This document shows positions 24,215 to 27,085 of a stretch of DNA of 27,085 nucleotides, in pieces; the first letter of the stretch is position 1; the number at the start of each line of letters is the position of its first letter. The notes under the pieces were generated by a model. That model did no database searches, had not been told where the DNA came from, and saw nothing but the letters and a program-made list of their open reading frames with translations. The DNA is from Saccharicrinis sp050296935. Lineage in GTDB: Bacteria > Bacteroidota > Bacteroidia > Bacteroidales > Marinilabiliaceae. Location: assembly GCA_050296935.1 (NCBI GenBank), contig JBNKRV010000032.1:1-27085 (forward strand), given 5' to 3'. The translations under genes and the position numbers were made by a program.

Positions 24215-25849
24215 TTACTGTTTATTAATTTTGATGGTATAAAAACGATTCCTTGTCTTTAAGCGCAACAGATAAATGCTGCTGGGTAGTTGTGATAATC
24301 CATCAATCCTTACTTCGCTATTCCGGTTAACATTTAAACTGAATACCAGATTTCCTGACATGTTAAAGATATCTATTTGCTCAATTAATATGTCATTGGA
24401 TTTTGATTGTATTGTCAGATCATTATAAAACGGGTTTGGATAGATAGTAAAAACAGAAAAGGGATCATAACCGATAACATTCGGATTATTGATTCGGGCT
24501 TTTTCAAAATCTGGAATTCCATATCCAAAGGAATTATCCGGATTATCATATTGATGACTGCTGACCCGAATAAGGTTAAGAAGTTCTTTACTATTTAATT
24601 CGGGTCTGGCCTGCCATAAACAAGCTGAGAATCCAGTAATAACAGGTGCTGAAAAACTCGTTCCATTACCTTTAATTACAGTACCGAATTCATTTTGAAA
24701 GGCAGTTTGTGCTCCCTGAGCCGCAATATCAGGTTTAACTCTAAAATCAGATGAAGGACCATAGCTACTAAAACTCGCCCTTGTACTATCGGCACTCATA
24801 GCAGCAACCGATAATATATTTTCACCATCAGATGGAGTTATTATGTAATGCCATGGAGCAAGAGCTTCATTTCCGGCACTGCAAACCACCAGCATACCTT
24901 TAGAAAAAGCAGCTTCAGCACCCTTAACGCAAACTGTGCTTTTCCCATCCATATCCTCATAGGAATAATCCATGGCTGGATTGTCAAAAGTAAAATATCC
25001 CAATGAAGAATTAATAACATCGGCTCCTGAACTATCTGCAATTTCTGCGGCTATAACCCAGTTATATTCCTCAATAGGATACTCACTATTATCATCTTCA
25101 GTTCTTAACAAAATATAAGAGGCATTGGGTGCCGATCCTTTAAACTCCCCTTCGATATATCCGCCCATAATAGACAGTACGAAGGTTCCGTGATTCGATG
25201 AAGTGGCATAAACATCTCCTCCCGGATTAACAATATCTATCTCATTTAATATTTGATTGTTTTCCCATAGATGAGTAAATGATGACAGGTTATTAACATT
25301 CCGAAAGCCATTATCAATTACAGCTATTAACATCCCTTCCCCTTGATAACCACTATCATGCAGCAAGTGTCCGTTTACTGTTTGTGCCTGATTATAAGCC
25401 ACCCCATAAGTACTGATAAGATCGTTTTTTAAAACCGGAATACTGTCTTTTTGCTTTATTATTTGCGAAGTTCTATTTGAATTTGTTTCCCAGATCAATT
25501 TTATATCATCCACAAATGATATTCTGGTAATAGTATCCATCAATAGCTTGTCTGAGCTTTCAATGATCACTCCATTCAACCATTTTGATGACCAATAAAT
25601 CCTGAGATTCATATTCTCCAGACTATCTATATACATCTGAGAAACGGGCAAATCCTGTTCGTTAATCTGGATATTCTGCCGTGCCCTTCTTTCTAACGAA
25701 CGTTGAGAAAGGAAATCTTGCGGCTGAGAAATGGAATAGTCATTGTTGTCCTTATCTGAAAAATAAATGAAGTATTTTTGAGCATTAACCCCAACGTTAA
25801 TGCTCAATAATAAGATGATAACAATATGAGTCTTAAATAATTTCAACAT
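24215..25849 (-). CDS. T9SS-exported subtilisin-like serine protease (S8)
   Basis: A 544-residue S8 protease. I prefer the ATG at 25849 to the one at 25879, because it gives the signal peptide MLKLFKTHIVIILLLSINVG, ending ...VNAQ. A propeptide-like region covers about residues 25-150. The catalytic triad is Asp179 (GMLIAVIDNGFRNV), His220 (SNHGTFVLSIMGG) and Ser398 (GNGTSFSAPVITGFSA). After the catalytic domain comes a T9SS type A sorting domain (TIYPNPFYNDLTIQSKSND, then IYLLRLKTRNRFYTIKINK), which directs it across the outer membrane. The substrate is unknown; related Bacteroidota proteins are secreted or surface-bound. It overlaps nothing but abuts xseA by two bases, an odd functional pairing. 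Confidence 0.93.
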   Translation of the reverse strand: MLKLFKTHIVIILLLSINVGVNAQKYFIYFSDKDNNDYSISQPQDFLSQRSLERRARQNIQINEQDLPVSQMYIDSLENMNLRIYWSSKWLNGVIIESSDKLLMDTITRISFVDDIKLIWETNSNRTSQIIKQKDSIPVLKNDLISTYGVAYNQAQTVNGHLLHDSGYQGEGMLIAVIDNGFRNVNNLSSFTHLWENNQILNEIDIVNPGGDVYATSSNHGTFVLSIMGGYIEGEFKGSAPNASYILLRTEDDNSEYPIEEYNWVIAAEIADSSGADVINSSLGYFTFDNPAMDYSYEDMDGKSTVCVKGAEAAFSKGMLVVCSAGNEALAPWHYIITPSDGENILSVAAMSADSTRASFSSYGPSSDFRVKPDIAAQGAQTAFQNEFGTVIKGNGTSFSAPVITGFSACLWQARPELNSKELLNLIRVSSHQYDNPDNSFGYGIPDFEKARINNPNVIGYDPFSVFTIYPNPFYNDLTIQSKSNDILIEQIDIFNMSGNLVFSLNVNRNSEVRIDGLSQLPSSIYLLRLKTRNRFYTIKINKQ

Positions 25850-25943
25850 TAAACAAATAAATATATATATATATACCACTTAACAATTAACAAGATCTCT
25901 ATGTTTAAATTTCAAATCAATAAAAATCTGAAAGAATAATGAT

Positions 25944-26801
25944 TTACATCCCTCTGATATATTCATCAGGATTGTGTCTGAAATCCTCTGGATCTTTCAA
26001 TTTGTTCTTATTTCTTTCAAACTCTTCAAAAGTTTTCTTCTGCTTTTCACTAAAACTCTCAGCATCCAGGTTAACTCCATTTTTGTACTCAATCTTATAA
26101 TCCAGTTTACCCATTGGTGTAAAAATTAACCATGTTCCATCTTCTGCACCATTTTTAAACTGACCTTGAATTTCAATTTTACCATTTTCAAAGTAGATAC
26201 TATAAGGGCCTTCAATTTTGCCATTCACATGACCCGAACGTAATTTAACATTTCCATTCTCATGATATTTAATCCAGATACCATCTTTAACATCCTCTTT
26301 CCATTCTATTTCTGTAGCTTTTTTACCATTACTAAAATAGTGAGTTGTTAATCCGTTTTTAATTCCTTTTGTGTAGCGTTCTGAAGTATACAGATATCCT
26401 TCCGGAGAATAGAATTCCCACAATCCATCTTTTACTGTACCAAAATAGGTTCCTTTTGCTGTAAGTTTTCCTTGTTCAGAAAACAACTCAGCTTTACCGT
26501 ATTCACCCTTATCATCGTAGTCAATTGTTACTTGTTTATTTCCGTTTTGGTAATACCTGGTTAATAAACCTACAGGTTTATCATCTTTAAAAGTAACTAT
26601 ATAGGCAGGCTTTCCATTGCTATATCTTTTTTCCCAATACCCTTGCTTTCGCCCCTGATCATCCTTTTTATTTTGGTTTGTAGATGCATTGTTAATAGTC
26701 GTTTTTTTAGAAGGTACTTTATTTCCAAAAACATCCATTTCCTGAGCGCTCGCAATTCCAACAGATAAAATCAAACTGATAATTAGATAAATAAACTTCA
26801 T
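25944..26801 (-). CDS. Secreted MORN-2 repeat protein (YwqK-like)
   Basis: A 285-residue exported protein. The signal peptide MKFIYLIISLILSVGIASA (cut after Q) is followed by a linker rich in Lys, Asn and Gln. From about residue 50 to 240 there are about eight repeats of roughly 20-24 residues in the pattern G-x-W-x-x-Y-x-x-N-G-K (for example GYWEKRYSNGKPAYIVTFKD, then DGLWEFYSPEGYLYTSERYT and DGTWLIFTPMGKLDYKIEYK). These are MORN_2 repeats, often annotated as the YwqK antitoxin family, although nothing here shows a toxin. An acidic/basic tail follows. Such proteins are common in Bacteroidota with undefined envelope roles. It is 94 bases upstream of the protease gene on the same strand and may be the first gene of that transcript. 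Confidence 0.85.
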   Translation of the reverse strand: MKFIYLIISLILSVGIASAQEMDVFGNKVPSKKTTINNASTNQNKKDDQGRKQGYWEKRYSNGKPAYIVTFKDDKPVGLLTRYYQNGNKQVTIDYDDKGEYGKAELFSEQGKLTAKGTYFGTVKDGLWEFYSPEGYLYTSERYTKGIKNGLTTHYFSNGKKATEIEWKEDVKDGIWIKYHENGNVKLRSGHVNGKIEGPYSIYFENGKIEIQGQFKNGAEDGTWLIFTPMGKLDYKIEYKNGVNLDAESFSEKQKKTFEEFERNKNKLKDPEDFRHNPDEYIRGM

Positions 26802-26828
26802 AATTAACTTGAATTTTTAGTATTTGTA

Positions 26829-26836
26829 CAAAAATA
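26829..26836 (-). promoter_or_regulatory. Candidate -7 promoter for the MORN protein gene
   Basis: On the minus strand this is TATTTTTG, a TAnnTTTG match, 27 bases before the MORN gene start codon. No clear -33 element was found. Confidence 0.4.
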
Positions 26837-26950
26837 TAACGAATAGTTTATAATTGATAACTAATCAGTAAATGTTTTCATGAATTTACAATAACACTCA
26901 CTATCCAATGGATATGTTTATGGTGAATATTTTTTCAGCATCAAATCTAT

Positions 26951-27085
26951 TAACCTGAGTTCGATATAAAATTAATGGCTCAAATCGCTTATAAATATTG
27001 AGTTTCAAGGAATGTTTGCGAAAGCATAGCGGGCTATGGTAAGCAAATATGACGCAGAAAATCGGTATTTATAAGTGAAATTCAT
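26951..27085. mobile_element. Second copy of the TAACCTGAGTTCGA structured repeat, cut by window end
   Basis: It opens with the same 14 bases as the element at 10687-11072 (TAACCTGAGTTCGA, 26951-26964) and continues in register with that element's reverse complement: TATAAAAT, then CGC-TATAAATA-TGAG-TTCAA, then a hairpin around AGCGGGCT. Apart from these blocks the two are strongly diverged. It lies upstream of the MORN gene in non-coding DNA, and the far inverted end would be outside the window. Confidence 0.55.

Noticed and set aside
25860..25876. Run of alternating TA before the protease gene
   Set aside because: A simple dinucleotide tract, probably just low-complexity leader; no evidence for phase variation because it is outside the coding frame when the start at 25849 is used.
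25944..26801. Toxin-antitoxin system because MORN_2 proteins are often named YwqK antitoxins
   Set aside because: The protein has a signal peptide, there is no toxin-like partner, and the family name reflects annotation transfer rather than demonstrated function.
1..27085. CRISPR arrays, rRNA, tRNA or prophage genes
   Set aside because: No regularly spaced direct repeats, no rRNA- or tRNA-like conserved segments and no phage structural genes were seen in any part of the window.

Overview
The window comes from a low-GC member of the Bacteroidota. Three things point there: type IX secretion (T9SS) C-terminal sorting domains, a GPH-type sugar symporter beside xylan enzymes, and recurrent TAnnTTTG promoter motifs close to start codons. 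A marine or gut member of the Marinilabiliales or a related order is plausible, but the order cannot be fixed from this sequence alone.

Layout. (1) Positions 1-1000 look like accessory DNA: a GNAT acetyltransferase bounded by inverted GTTAGCG/CGCTAAC arms next to a ~130-bp imperfect palindrome, resembling a mobile gene cassette. (2) Positions 1127-10633 hold a same-strand glucuronoxylan-utilisation cluster: AraC regulator, GH115 alpha-glucuronidase, SGNH (sialate-O-acetylesterase-like) acetylesterase, GPH symporter, GH10 lipoprotein xylanase and a cytosolic GH43. Secreted enzymes would trim glucuronate and acetyl groups and cut the backbone, the symporter would import the products and GH43 would finish them inside the cell. 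No SusC/SusD pair is present in the window. (3) Positions 10687-11072 are a MITE-like structured repeat, with a diverged partial relative at 26951-27085. (4) Positions 11251-15732 carry a small helix-turn-helix protein, an outer-membrane beta-barrel, panB, an RluA-type pseudouridine synthase, cytidine deaminase and a LysM glucosaminidase. (5) Positions 15745-17910 encode a large secreted coiled-coil protein that I do not recognise. It is followed by a decayed T9SS tail that still has its terminator.

(6) From 17960 to the right end all genes are on the minus strand: fmt with a small DUF5522 gene, a cytosolic GAF/PAS histidine kinase, an RluB-like pseudouridine synthase, xseA, a T9SS-exported subtilisin-like protease abutting xseA, and a MORN-repeat secreted protein. 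Apart from the xylan cluster and the two accessory patches, this is ordinary chromosomal housekeeping. The least explained items are the paired structured repeats (including a hairpin that covaries between the two copies), the cassette-like left end, a 75-bp nested palindrome at 21566-21640, and the unrecognised 722-residue protein. No rRNA, tRNA or CRISPR array was seen.
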